NCBI GenBank assembly: GCA_029338675.1
Contig: JAQYAV010000114.1
Span: forward strand, 1 to 53,885
Origin: Lachnospiraceae bacterium
Lineage (GTDB): Bacteria > Bacillota > Clostridia > Lachnospirales > Lachnospiraceae
DNA length: 53,885 nucleotides
Reading direction: 5' to 3'
The notes beneath the pieces are model-generated. The model saw only the letters and a list, made by a program, of their open reading frames with translations. It did not search any database and had not been told where the DNA came from. A program made the position numbers and the translations under genes. Shown here piece after piece: positions 8,402 to 17,587 of the stretch. Within the stretch, counting starts at the first letter, position 1, and each line of letters starts with the position of its first letter.

Positions 8402-10315
8402 ATGAACAATCGTATTGCCATATTTACTAGTGGTTTTAGTAATGAATTTATCCAACATGTAATAGGCGGAATTCGTGAAAAAGCTAAAGAAGATAGCATG
8501 GATATTTTTACATTTGTTACATACTGTACAAACATTGATTCAGAATTCCAAAACAAATGTCAACTTAATATGTTTCATCTACCTAATCCTAAGGATTTTG
8601 ATGGTGCAATTATGTTCACTAATACATTTTCATCAACTAGTGAGCAAGAAATAATTTGTGCCAGATTTCAAAAGGCTGGCATTCCAATGATATCTCTTGA
8701 GGTTGAGATTCCTGGTATGTCCTTAATAAAAACTGACAACTATCATGGTATGTATGATTTAACTGAGCATCTTGTTACTGTTCATGGTGTAAAGAAGCTT
8801 ATATATATTAACGGATTTGAAGGCAACGTAGAAAACTCAATCAGAAAGCAGGCTGTTATTGATGCCTTAGGAAAATATAATCTATCTCTATACGATGATC
8901 TTCCTGGTGATTTTAGTTTCTATGGTACGTATATTAGTTTTAAAAACAAACTTGAATCAGGCTACGATATGCCAGATGCTATAGTCTGCGCAAACGATAA
9001 TATGGCACTTGGTATCTGCACATTACTAGCTGAAAAAGGTTACAAAGTTCCAAATGATGTAATAGTAACTGGATTTGATATGATTCATGAGGGACGCTAT
9101 ACTTTCCCTATTATTGCAACAGTTTCTAAGAATCTTCATACATTAGGTAAAGCTACATATTCTAGGTTAATGTACCAAATCCAACACCCAGATGATATTT
9201 TTGTTGAGAGCTTTTCTTCTGAATTTATTCCTTCTGAAAGCTGTGGCTGTCAGGCCTCACAAGAAAGTATAGATTATCGTTTTGAAACAATTAGAAGCTT
9301 ATATTTTAGTGATATAAAACGAACAATATTAGAGATATTTTTCCAACGTCTTCAGTTAGCTGTTTCTGATTCAATCCAAAAAGAAGACTTTTTCAATAAA
9401 GGAAACTCTGTATTAGATGAAGCTCCCTTATTAGGAAGCGATTACTGTATATGTACAGAACCTTCCTTCTTCGAAGATGAGGACGTTAATGCCGATGGTC
9501 CATCTAGCAGAATACGTGGCTATAGTCGTAAGATGGATGTTTTATTTGAAAAACGTAACGGTATAAGTATTACACCATATATATTTTCTTCCAAAGAATT
9601 ATATCCAGGATATTCTCACAAAAAGGGCGAATCAAACCATTATATTTTTGCTCCTCTTAACCATAACGAATACATAATCGGATATGTTGCTATAAAAAAC
9701 GACGAAGAATTATTATTTAATCAACGTTTAAGGACCTGGATTATAAACATGAATGCTATCCTCTTTAATATGAGAAGATATATATTTGCCAACAGAAACA
9801 ATATTAGATTAAACGAAATATATATGACAGATGCACTTACTGGCATATACAATCGTACAGGTTGTGAGAATATACTATATAATTATGTTAAGGAGCAAAA
9901 AGCTAATAATAAGATTTCAATTTTAGCATTTGCTGATATTGATCGTATGAAAACAATTAACGATGTATATGGTCACTTAAATGGTGACTTAGCAATAAAG
10001 GCTACTGCTGATGCTTTCCAGAAATTCTCGCCTAAGGGTTGGATTTTCGGACGATATGGTGGTGATGAATTTATTGCCGTGGGCACATGTGATAATCCAA
10101 ACTCAATTGACGCGGAGATTAAAAATATCGTTAATTCGATGTTCGATTATTTTTCAACACTTAATCTTTCATTTAAGCTCCATGCAAGTATCGGATATAC
10201 TATCATTTCTCCTGATGAAGAAGGTACTATAGAAGATTATATTAAGAGAGCTGACGAAAGCATGTACGCCGAAAAAGAACGTATCCATAAAATAATGGAT
10301 TCTACAGGAATATAA
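8402..10315 (+). CDS. Soluble diguanylate cyclase with LacI-type ligand-binding sensor (paralog 1)
   Basis: A 637-residue protein without membrane segments. Residues 1-280 have the LacI/periplasmic-binding fold (start RIAIFTSGFSNEF; AIVCANDNMALGIC; VTGFDM) but no helix-turn-helix in front. The fold ends in SESCGC at residues 278-283. Residues 290-470 form a linker with a possible GAF-like region (IFAPLNHNEYIIGYVAI). The C-terminus is a GGDEF domain (DALTGIYNR; FADIDRMKTINDVYGH; RYGGDEF) with intact active-site residues and no RxxD inhibitory site. It should make c-di-GMP in response to a small cytoplasmic ligand, probably a sugar-like molecule (inference). Paralogs lie at 31398 and 33575. An ATG at 8396 is an alternative start. 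Confidence 0.9.
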   Translation: MNNRIAIFTSGFSNEFIQHVIGGIREKAKEDSMDIFTFVTYCTNIDSEFQNKCQLNMFHLPNPKDFDGAIMFTNTFSSTSEQEIICARFQKAGIPMISLEVEIPGMSLIKTDNYHGMYDLTEHLVTVHGVKKLIYINGFEGNVENSIRKQAVIDALGKYNLSLYDDLPGDFSFYGTYISFKNKLESGYDMPDAIVCANDNMALGICTLLAEKGYKVPNDVIVTGFDMIHEGRYTFPIIATVSKNLHTLGKATYSRLMYQIQHPDDIFVESFSSEFIPSESCGCQASQESIDYRFETIRSLYFSDIKRTILEIFFQRLQLAVSDSIQKEDFFNKGNSVLDEAPLLGSDYCICTEPSFFEDEDVNADGPSSRIRGYSRKMDVLFEKRNGISITPYIFSSKELYPGYSHKKGESNHYIFAPLNHNEYIIGYVAIKNDEELLFNQRLRTWIINMNAILFNMRRYIFANRNNIRLNEIYMTDALTGIYNRTGCENILYNYVKEQKANNKISILAFADIDRMKTINDVYGHLNGDLAIKATADAFQKFSPKGWIFGRYGGDEFIAVGTCDNPNSIDAEIKNIVNSMFDYFSTLNLSFKLHASIGYTIISPDEEGTIEDYIKRADESMYAEKERIHKIMDSTGI

Positions 10316-10394
10316 ATCTGATATCCATGAATATAGATTGGATATTCGTAAATATAAATCTGATATCTATGAATATAGATTGGATATTCGTAAA
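10311..10394 (+). repeat. Tandem duplication of a 42-bp unit at a gene's 3' end
   Basis: Two copies (10311-10352 and 10353-10394) differ at one base. The first copy contains the stop codon of the cyclase gene. Each unit includes the inverted pair GAATAT/ATATTC. A second 42-bp tandem repeat of different sequence lies 800 bp downstream. Confidence 0.9.
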
Positions 10395-10395
10395 T

Positions 10396-10477
10396 AAAAA
10401 GTCATCTTAATTGATATGTACTCTTGACTGGTTTCACCAGTAGGCTTAATACACTTCATCAACTAAGATGACTTTTT
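10396..10477. terminator. Long bidirectional terminator between convergent genes
   Basis: A 14-bp stem AAAAAGTCATCTTA/TAAGATGACTTTTT (10396-10409, 10464-10477) extends through TTGAT/ATCAA (10411-10415, 10458-10462) with one mismatch. The large loop holds a small CTGG/CCAG hairpin. A and T runs at both ends suit termination in both directions, for the cyclase and for thrH. Confidence 0.8.
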
Positions 10478-10535
10478 ATTATTATCTTATATTAATATAA
10501 ATATCTTGAAATATTGCATTATAGCTATACTATAA

Positions 10536-11138
10536 CTAGTCAAGTACTTCCTTAATTGCAGCCATTAACTCATCATAAGTCTCATAAGCTGGTAATTCTG
10601 GGTTATCAGCCTTAATTTGTTCTGTACTCTTGAATAAGAAACCTGCTTTACTAGCCTTAATCATTCCAAGATCGTTGTGGCTATCACCACTTGCAATTGT
10701 ATCATATCCAATTGACTGTAATGCTTTTACAGTTGTATACTTAGAATTCTCACAACGCATCTTAAATCCTGTTACTTCTCCATCTTCTGCTACTTCAAGT
10801 GAATTACAGAAAATTGTTGGCCAACCAAGCTTCTCCATTAAAGGACCAGCAAACTGAGTAAATGTATCACTAATAATAATAACCTGAGTTAATGAACGTA
10901 ATTCATCTAAGAATTCCTTTGCACCTGGAATTGGATCAATCTTAGCAATTGTCTCCTGAATCTCCTTAAGACCTAAGCCATGCTCTTTAAGAATTCCAAG
11001 TCTCCACTTCATAAGCTTATCATAATCTGGTTCGTCTCTAGTAGTTCTCTTTAATTCTGAAATTCCACTTTCCTTAGCAAAAGCAATCCAAATCTCTGGC
11101 ACCAATACACCTTCAAGGTCTAAACATACAATATTCAT
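10536..11138 (-). CDS. thrH: Phosphoserine phosphatase / homoserine phosphotransferase ThrH
   Basis: A 200-residue HAD-superfamily phosphatase. Motif I is DLEGVLVPEIW near residue 6, with the Glu in place of the second Asp that is typical of ThrH. Motif II is IIISDTF. Motif III/IV is ASGDSHNDLGMI. The cap sequence TRDEPDYDKLMKWRL is characteristic of ThrH. Pseudomonas ThrH (205 residues) dephosphorylates phosphoserine and can transfer the phosphate to homoserine, so a role in serine or threonine synthesis is likely. The start at 11138 follows GGGAG; an upstream in-frame ATG has no ribosome site. It is monocistronic. Confidence 0.88.
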   Translation of the reverse strand: MNIVCLDLEGVLVPEIWIAFAKESGISELKRTTRDEPDYDKLMKWRLGILKEHGLGLKEIQETIAKIDPIPGAKEFLDELRSLTQVIIISDTFTQFAGPLMEKLGWPTIFCNSLEVAEDGEVTGFKMRCENSKYTTVKALQSIGYDTIASGDSHNDLGMIKASKAGFLFKSTEQIKADNPELPAYETYDELMAAIKEVLD

Positions 11139-11165
11139 AATACTCCCTCTATTTCTTTCCATAAT

Positions 11166-11258
11166 AATATAGAACAATTATGTACATTCATTTCATACAA
11201 GTAATTCAATATAGAATAATTATGTACATTCGTTTCATACAAGTAATTCAATATAGAA
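11166..11258 (-). repeat. 42-bp tandem repeat (2.2 copies) upstream of thrH
   Basis: Units at 11166-11207 and 11208-11249 are nearly identical, and the first nine bases recur at 11250-11258. The repeat fills the leader region of thrH and may duplicate promoter or leader sequence. The rest of the 11139-11467 gap is AT-rich, with the proS promoter at its right end. I see no T-box in it. Confidence 0.9.
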
Positions 11259-11406
11259 CATAACCATATTACTCTGTCACATACATTCTACGTGACTTAT
11301 TGTAATATAAAAAGTATATATACACAAGATTTTTTATGAAAAAAAAGGCTACTACTCTTTTACCTTAAAAATGTTATTTCTTTACTTAAGTTTTTGCCCA
11401 TAAGCA

Positions 11407-11435
11407 TTGACAATACCTTGATAATGGTGTAATTT
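11407..11435 (+). promoter_or_regulatory. Promoter of proS
   Basis: Consensus TTGACA (11407-11412), a 17-bp spacer and TAATTT (11430-11435) lie 32 bases before the proS start. No T-box leader fits in so short a space, so proS seems to be transcribed without tRNA-sensing attenuation. Confidence 0.7.
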
Positions 11436-11467
11436 TTTTACTAGTAAATAAAGGAGATATGTGGTAT

Positions 11468-13204
11468 ATGAAACTACAAAATTTAGTTGGAACAAGATTC
11501 AAAGAAAAACCTGCTGACTGCGTAATAGACAGCCATGCTCTTATGTTAAGAGGTGGCTATATTAAAAACGTGTCAAATGGTATATATTCACTTTATACAC
11601 CTATGAAGCGTATAACAGACAAGATTGAGAACATCATCCGACAGGAAATGGATGCTGCTGATTCACAGGAGGTTCTTTTTCCTGTTGTATTACCTGGTTC
11701 TCTTTGGGAGGAATCTGGAAGATATCAGAGTGTTGGTGATGAATTACTTAGATTCAATGATCGTAACAACACACCAATGGTACTTGGTATGACTCACGAA
11801 GAGGCTGCTGTTCATTTAGTTAAAGAATACGGAAACTCTTATGCTAAGTATCCTTTCTCAATTTATCAGATTCAGACAAAATATCGCGATGAAGCAAGAC
11901 CACGTGCAGGTCTTATTCGAGTTAGAGAGTTCACAATGAAGGATGCTTATTCTTTCCATACTTCTCAGGAGGATTTGGAGAGATATTATGATATTATGGC
12001 TAACTCATACTTCAGAATATTTCAGCGAGTTGGTATTCCTGAAGTTGTTTCTGTAAAGTCAGATTCAGGTATGATTGGTGGTAGTGTTTCACATGAATAC
12101 ATGTTACTTACTGAAGCTGGTGAAGATTCTATCGTATTATGTGAAGAATGTAATTATAGTGCTAATATGGAAGCTGCTGATACTACTGTAGATAACTCAA
12201 ACTGCTCGCCAGCAAGAGAGCTTGAGAAGGTTCTTACTCCTCATTGTAAGACAATCGAAGAAGTATGTACTTTCTTAAATAGCAAGGTTGAAGAGTCATG
12301 TAAGGCTGTTATGTATCAGAAGAATATGACTGACGAATATGTTGTTGTATTCTTACGTGGCGACTATGAAGTTAACGAAACCAAACTTACAAACCTTTTG
12401 GGTGAAAAAGTACATGCTGCTGTTGTAACTGAAGAATCCGGACTTGTAGCTGGCTTCTGCGGTCCTTATAACCAGAATGCAAAATGTCAGATTATTTATG
12501 ATAAATCTCTTGAAGGTATCGAAAGCCTCTGCTGTGGTGCAAACGAAGTTGATTATCACTATGTTGGTCTTAATATCAAGCGTGATATTGGTGATGTTAC
12601 ATATGTTGATGTATCAAAGATTCAAGATGGTGGAATCTGTCCTTGTTGCGGAAAGAAATCAATCAAAATTAGTCGTGGTATTGAAGTAGGTAATATCTTC
12701 CAACTTGGAACAAAATATTCTAAGCAGATGGGAATGACTTATATTGACAAAGAAGGTAACACTCAAATTCCTATAATGGGATGCTATGGAATTGGTGTTG
12801 GTAGACTTGCCGCTTCCGTTTGTGAAGCAAAGCATGATGATTATGGTCCAATTTGGCCAATTTCTATTGCTCCATGGCAGGTACACTTATGCTGTATGAG
12901 AGCAGATGATCCTGCTTGTAAGGAGGCTGCTGATAAGATTTACAAAGAGCTTTTAGCTTCTAATATAGAAGTAATCTATGATGATCGTGAAGTAAGAGCT
13001 GGCGCAATGTTTGCAGATGCAGATTTGCTTGGTGTTCCAGTTAGAGTAATTGTTGGTCCAAAGAATCTTGTCAATGGTGAAGTAGAGCTTAAAACAAGAG
13101 ATAAAAAGGTTTCCATGAATGTAAGTGTTGATAACATCATAGACGAGACTAAAGCCTTAATTGAGCAATTATTTGCTGAAATCAACAGTAAGGTTCAACC
13201 ATAA
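11468..13204 (+). CDS. proS: Prolyl-tRNA synthetase, bacterial type with editing insertion
   Basis: A 578-residue class II synthetase that charges tRNA-Pro. The N-terminal catalytic core has MLRGGYIKNVSNGIYSLYTP, PMVLGMTHEEA and motif 2 YRDEARPRAGLIRVREFTMKDAYSF (here as two adjoining parts). Residues 225-385 are the YbaK-like editing insertion that removes mischarged Ala. Motif 3 is GCYGIGVGRLAAS, and the anticodon-binding domain fills the last 110 residues. The size and order fit the prokaryotic-type ProRS. The ATG at 11468 is preferred; AAGGAG lies only a few bases before another in-frame ATG at 11459. A very strong terminator follows. Confidence 0.95.
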   Translation: MKLQNLVGTRFKEKPADCVIDSHALMLRGGYIKNVSNGIYSLYTPMKRITDKIENIIRQEMDAADSQEVLFPVVLPGSLWEESGRYQSVGDELLRFNDRNNTPMVLGMTHEEAAVHLVKEYGNSYAKYPFSIYQIQTKYRDEARPRAGLIRVREFTMKDAYSFHTSQEDLERYYDIMANSYFRIFQRVGIPEVVSVKSDSGMIGGSVSHEYMLLTEAGEDSIVLCEECNYSANMEAADTTVDNSNCSPARELEKVLTPHCKTIEEVCTFLNSKVEESCKAVMYQKNMTDEYVVVFLRGDYEVNETKLTNLLGEKVHAAVVTEESGLVAGFCGPYNQNAKCQIIYDKSLEGIESLCCGANEVDYHYVGLNIKRDIGDVTYVDVSKIQDGGICPCCGKKSIKISRGIEVGNIFQLGTKYSKQMGMTYIDKEGNTQIPIMGCYGIGVGRLAASVCEAKHDDYGPIWPISIAPWQVHLCCMRADDPACKEAADKIYKELLASNIEVIYDDREVRAGAMFADADLLGVPVRVIVGPKNLVNGEVELKTRDKKVSMNVSVDNIIDETKALIEQLFAEINSKVQP

Positions 13205-13214
13205 ATATCACATA

Positions 13215-13280
13215 AAAAACTCCAGAGTTTCATATGCCCCAAGCTTTTTTTCTAGGGGCACATGAAACTCTGGAGTTTTT
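13215..13280. terminator. Strong bidirectional terminator
   Basis: The 26-base arms 13215-13240 and 13255-13280 pair almost throughout (AAAAACTCCAGAGTTTCAT side, then TGCCCC with GGGGCA), flanked by A and T runs. It serves the convergent proS and lysozyme-like genes. Confidence 0.88.
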
Positions 13281-13295
13281 ATTATCTTGAATAAT

Positions 13296-14684
13296 TTATT
13301 TGCCCATCATAACACGATAAACTTTTCGTGCTTCTGGACCTCTAACATGTTCTGCCTTATAGTACCTGTCACTAGGAACTTCATACTTTATACAAACTAC
13401 TTTTCCCGCCTCAAATGCAGCCTGCTCCTTTGAAGTATAATGCTGATTTTTCCACGAATTATAAACATAGGAATAATTACCACTTAATTCATTACTAAGC
13501 ATCTTTCCTTCTGCCTTTGTCGCCTGATCTAAATTAATAAAATATCCATCATCAGAATACTGTAAATATATATCAACTAAAGTCTTTGTTCTTGAACCTG
13601 TCCACTGTACACATCCAAGCCCAAATTTTCCATAATTCCAATTATCCGATTCTAATTGCGACATTAATTGAGATAGATACACTAATGAAACCTTTGTTAT
13701 ATTATTACCAGAAAAATTTCTGGCATAATCATACTCACCATCCATATACTTTAAGTATTTTGGCTTGCACTGTGGATATGCAGCATAGTTTGATGATTCA
13801 AATTGACCAACATTTCCTTCATGAATAATATTGCCTAAAACACCTGCTACAAACTCTGGCTCGTATCCATCCTTTAACATTACTTCTGCCATAGAAGCTA
13901 TTGCATATTTTTTCTCTTCTGAAAGTCCTAAAGACCTATTTAATCTTAATCTGGCAACCATTGTTGCAATCTTAGTATTCGTTTCAGATTTCTTTTCAAC
14001 CTTCACTAAAACAGATATTGTTTGTCCATTGCTAGCTTTAGCCTTAACATAAGTCTTTCCTTCTCTTATTCCCTTAATATATCCACAATATGAATTAAAT
14101 ACAATTCCTGTATTAACATTTTGTTCAACAGTACCTTGCACCTGCGCTATAGATGTATTATCTGATGACCATTTCAATGATTTATCTGATGCATTATATG
14201 GTTTAATATGTACATACAAAGGTGCCATTTCACCAATGTATACAGTTATTTCATTTTCTTCTGCATATATTTCAGATACTGAAACTGTTGCATTATTTGA
14301 ATTAGCTTCTGCCTTTACTGCTTGAATATTTCTTGATATTTCCCCTGCCTCAGCTTTTAAATATTTAGACTTCACAAGCTTTCCTTTTTTTAATAAATCA
14401 AGCAATATCATATCCTGTGAAGCAAGGCCTGCGTAATCATGAATTCCATTAAGTGCAGCAATTTTAACTCTTGAAGACATACAAGAATCAACATCAATGC
14501 TATCTAACGCATCAACAAATGAAGTATATCTTGAATTACATTTTGGAAAATATGTATAATGCACATCTGCAGCTTGCGCCTCAATTGAAGTTAAATTAAC
14601 ACCTGCTAAGCTATCAATTCCACTTACACATATAAGTGATGCTGCTATTATAGCAGTAGATATCTTTCGCAAAATCTTTCTCAT
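13296..14684 (-). CDS. Secreted Ig-like + phage-tail-lysozyme-type cell-wall hydrolase
   Basis: A 462-residue exported protein. A signal peptide (basic start MRKILRKIS, hydrophobic core TAIIAASLICVSGI, then AQA-AD) occupies residues 1-39. Residues 150-230 form a bacterial Ig-like (BIG2) domain (KSLKWSSDNTSIAQV; KTYVKAKASNGQTISVLVKV). Residues 255-460 resemble the phage tail lysozyme family (EFVAGVLGNIIHEGNVGQF; FGLGCVQWTGSRTKTLVDIY), with a Glu in the expected catalytic position. It probably cleaves peptidoglycan or remodels the wall outside the cell. AAGGGG precedes the ATG. There is no prophage context around it. Confidence 0.82.
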   Translation of the reverse strand: MRKILRKISTAIIAASLICVSGIDSLAGVNLTSIEAQAADVHYTYFPKCNSRYTSFVDALDSIDVDSCMSSRVKIAALNGIHDYAGLASQDMILLDLLKKGKLVKSKYLKAEAGEISRNIQAVKAEANSNNATVSVSEIYAEENEITVYIGEMAPLYVHIKPYNASDKSLKWSSDNTSIAQVQGTVEQNVNTGIVFNSYCGYIKGIREGKTYVKAKASNGQTISVLVKVEKKSETNTKIATMVARLRLNRSLGLSEEKKYAIASMAEVMLKDGYEPEFVAGVLGNIIHEGNVGQFESSNYAAYPQCKPKYLKYMDGEYDYARNFSGNNITKVSLVYLSQLMSQLESDNWNYGKFGLGCVQWTGSRTKTLVDIYLQYSDDGYFINLDQATKAEGKMLSNELSGNYSYVYNSWKNQHYTSKEQAAFEAGKVVCIKYEVPSDRYYKAEHVRGPEARKVYRVMMGK

Positions 14685-14734
14685 TAAAATACCCCTTTTC
14701 GTAAAACTATAAATCTCCTAATTTTCTTACAGTT

Positions 14735-15469
14735 TTATTTTACATATTTGGCACGAAGAGTATCAAGCTGCTCCTCATAAACCTTCTGTTGCTTATCACG
14801 TATAACAATACTCTTTACCTTGTTGCTTACTTCTTCAAATTCTGGAAGTTCTCCGTCAGTTCTGTTATCAACATAAATCAAATGGAAGCCAAACTGAGTC
14901 TCAACTGGTCCAAGAATCTTATTAAGCTCGCCTTCAAATACAGCATTATCAAATTCCTTAACCATCTGTCCTCTACCAAATGTACCAAGACTACCACCCT
15001 TTTGTCCTGATGGACAGCTAGAATGCTTCTTAGCTGCATCCTCAAAAGTAATCTCTCCTGCTTCAATACTTGCTTTAATTTCTTTTGCTCTCTCATCATT
15101 ATCAACAAGAATATGCTTTGCTGAAGCAGATGGTCCCTTTGCAAAGGATGCCTTATTGTTTTCAAAATATTCCTTAGCTTCTTCGTCTGTTACTTCGATA
15201 TCTTTAAGAACATTGCTCATGGCAAGTTGTCCTGTAATATCACGCTTTGCAGCCTTGATTGCATCTTTATACTCTTCCATCTCTTCCACATTTTGTTCTT
15301 GTGCAAGCATAGCAAACAAGCAAATCTCTTCAAGTCTCTCTAATACCTGACTACGAAACTCTGGCATTGTTCTATACATCTGCTGTTCTTGTCCAAGAGT
15401 ACCAATAAAATCATCTATATCCTTCTCAGTTAACTCATAATCTCCAATTGTCTTAATTACATTACTCAT
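14735..15469 (-). CDS. Parvulin-type peptidyl-prolyl isomerase, cytoplasmic
   Basis: A 244-residue protein that lacks a signal peptide. Residues 1-105 are a helical SurA/trigger-like chaperone region (ERLEEICLFAMLAQEQNV). Residues 112-205 form a parvulin rotamase domain (SASAKHILVDNDERAKEI; HSSCPSGQKGGSLGTFGRG; VETQFGFHLIYV). The C-terminal helix completes the SurA-like fold. It should catalyse proline isomerisation on cytoplasmic clients; PrsA homologs are exported lipoproteins, so this one is distinct. AAGGAG lies upstream of the ATG. It is separated from the lysozyme-like gene by 50 bases, and co-transcription is possible. Confidence 0.9.
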   Translation of the reverse strand: MSNVIKTIGDYELTEKDIDDFIGTLGQEQQMYRTMPEFRSQVLERLEEICLFAMLAQEQNVEEMEEYKDAIKAAKRDITGQLAMSNVLKDIEVTDEEAKEYFENNKASFAKGPSASAKHILVDNDERAKEIKASIEAGEITFEDAAKKHSSCPSGQKGGSLGTFGRGQMVKEFDNAVFEGELNKILGPVETQFGFHLIYVDNRTDGELPEFEEVSNKVKSIVIRDKQQKVYEEQLDTLRAKYVK

Positions 15470-15603
15470 TAATATGTCTCCTTAATCTTTATTTACTAGC
15501 CTAAGCTAAAACATGAAATAACTATTATCAGTGTATATTATAATCCAACCATAGATATATTTTTAAACACGTATGATATTATATCACAAAATGACACATT
15601 ATG

Positions 15604-15636
15604 GCAAAAAAATATTGGCTAATTAAAGCCAATATT
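15604..15636 (-). terminator. Terminator downstream of nfo
   Basis: A perfect 10-bp stem AATATTGGCT/AGCCAATATT (15611-15620, 15627-15636) with a six-base loop is followed on the minus strand by a run of T. The remainder of the 15470-15759 gap is AT-rich and holds nothing else I recognise. Confidence 0.75.
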
Positions 15637-15759
15637 ATATTTTTGATAGTTCTTAGCTTAAGAATTAACAACAAAAATTCCATCGTTCAAATATTACAAA
15701 AAATATACTATGTCGTAAGAATTATCAAATAAACTAATACGCATTAAAAACAATCCAAA

Positions 15760-16668
15760 TTATGCCTTTACTTCTTTTAATATATCCGAAAACATATTGT
15801 TATTAAATATTCCTCTTTTGATCATTTCTATCTCGTGTTTATATGGTGCATATGATTTTTTCTTATCTTCTTCATCCTTAATATAAGGTGTTTCCAAAAT
15901 CTTAGGTACATTTACAAAATCAGGATGATTTACAATTTTAATTAAAGCATCAAAACCTATTGTACCAAAGCCAAAATTCTCGTGTCTATCCTTTGCTGCT
16001 CCTCTTTCATTCTTGCTATCATTTATGTGGAATACTGCAATTTGCTCCTTTCCAATTATTTTATCAAATTGGTTAAGTACTCCATCAAAATCATTAACAA
16101 TGTCGTATCCTGCATCATTAACATGACAAGTATCAAAGCATACTCTTAATTTATCATTATATGTTACTTTATCAAATATTTCAGCAATCTCTTCAAAGCT
16201 TCTTCCTATCTCACTACCTTTTCCTGCCATTGTTTCAAGAGCAATATAACAGTCTGTATCTTTAGTCAATACGTCATTCAAGCCTTTAACTATCTGATTT
16301 ATTCCCACATCTACACCCTCTCCAACATGAGAGCCTGGATGAAGAACTAAAATATTAGAGCCCATAGCCTTCGCCCTTTCTAGTTCAACTGCAAGGAACT
16401 CAACTGCAATGGCATAAGTCTGCAGATTAACTGCATTAGCAAGATTAATTATATATGGAGCATGTACAATAAATTCATTAATTCCACTTTCATCCATTAA
16501 TTTTCTTGCTTCATCAATTCTAAGCTCTGATACATCTTTACGTTTTGTATTCTGTGGTGCACCTGTATATAACATAAATGTGTTTGCTCCGTATTTTATT
16601 GCTTCCTTAACTGATCCAAGCATCATTTCTTTTCCTGACATACCAACATGACATCCTAATTTCAACAT
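15760..16668 (-). CDS. nfo: Endonuclease IV (deoxyribonuclease IV, Nfo)
   Basis: A 302-residue TIM-barrel AP endonuclease that cuts DNA 5' to abasic sites during base-excision repair, using three zinc ions. Metal-ligand motifs are visible: [57 protein letters not shown] and [11 protein letters not shown]. The start [12 protein letters not shown] is typical. The length is slightly above the E. coli enzyme. AGAGGAG lies before the ATG. It is an independent unit with its own terminator. Confidence 0.95.
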   Translation of the reverse strand: MLKLGCHVGMSGKEMMLGSVKEAIKYGANTFMLYTGAPQNTKRKDVSELRIDEARKLMDESGINEFIVHAPYIINLANAVNLQTYAIAVEFLAVELERAKAMGSNILVLHPGSHVGEGVDVGINQIVKGLNDVLTKDTDCYIALETMAGKGSEIGRSFEEIAEIFDKVTYNDKLRVCFDTCHVNDAGYDIVNDFDGVLNQFDKIIGKEQIAVFHINDSKNERGAAKDRHENFGFGTIGFDALIKIVNHPDFVNVPKILETPYIKDEEDKKKSYAPYKHEIEMIKRGIFNNNMFSDILKEVKA

Positions 16669-16843
16669 ACTTACTCCTCTTTCTTATATATCGTTTTCAT
16701 CTAAAATTCATCTAAACATTTTATCCGTACGTTTCTACTTTATGGTCATTGAGTGTGACATCACTTCATCTTATTAGCTGATCTGTTCCCTCTCCTGGAA
16801 TTCTCATAATATATTTTTTTGCTTACATGTAAACAAAAAAGAC

Positions 16844-17584
16844 CTATTTGTTCTTTCTGTTACAAACAGGACAATTTGGATTTATCTTAGGAAATTTTGC
16901 CACTCTTGTGTTCATTGTTAAACCATCAATAATAAGCATTTTTCCAGTCAACAATTCTCCCGCACCTGTAATATACTTTATGGCTTCCATAGCCTGAATG
17001 CTTCCGATTATTCCAGCAGATGCACCTAAAATTCCTACTTCTTTGCTAGTCGGAACTTCTCCTTCTTCAGGAACATCATCAAATATACATCTATAACATG
17101 GCCCCATACCAGGAACATAGGTTAAAACCTGTCCATTGAATCTAATTACTCCACCATGAATAAATACTTTTTTTTGCAAAACACAAATATCATTTACCAA
17201 AAATCTAGTTTCAAAATTATCAACCGCATCAATAATAACATCATAAGATGATATTATATTCTCTGCATTTTCATTAGTAATATAATACGGATAACAAATC
17301 ACATTAACATCAGGACAAATTTTCTTAAGCCTTTGCTTTGCCGATTCAGCTTTATTAATTCCAACATTGTCAGTATCATGTATTATCTGTCTATTTAAGT
17401 TTGACTCATCTACAGCATCACCATCAACAATACCAATAGTTCCAACTCCAGCAGCTGCCAAATACATCTCAATAGGGGAACCTAGTCCACCTGCACCTAT
17501 TACAAGCACCTTACTATTTTTTAGCTTTTTCTGCCCTTCTACACCAATTTCTTTGATTATTTCCTGTCTTTCATATCTATTCAT
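16844..17584 (-). CDS. thiF: ThiF: adenylyltransferase for ThiS
   Basis: A 246-residue E1-like enzyme (HesA/MoeB/ThiF family) that adenylates the C-terminal Gly of ThiS so that it can accept sulfur for the thiazole ring. The nucleotide motif GAGGLGSP is near residue 31, the NxxRQ motif reads DESNLNRQII, and DAVDNFETRFLVND follows. Two CxxC zinc knuckles (CYRC, CPVC) are present. It is the last gene of the thi operon. Its ATG lies one base past the thiE stop region, and its GGAG lies inside the end of thiE, so translation is coupled. MoeB-type function is less likely in this context. Confidence 0.92.
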   Translation of the reverse strand: MNRYERQEIIKEIGVEGQKKLKNSKVLVIGAGGLGSPIEMYLAAAGVGTIGIVDGDAVDESNLNRQIIHDTDNVGINKAESAKQRLKKICPDVNVICYPYYITNENAENIISSYDVIIDAVDNFETRFLVNDICVLQKKVFIHGGVIRFNGQVLTYVPGMGPCYRCIFDDVPEEGEVPTSKEVGILGASAGIIGSIQAMEAIKYITGAGELLTGKMLIIDGLTMNTRVAKFPKINPNCPVCNRKNK

Positions 17585-17587
17585 AAA

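Noticed and set aside
11276-11467. T-box leader upstream of proS
   Set aside because: A consensus promoter lies only 32 bases before the start, and no T-box sequence or terminator was found.
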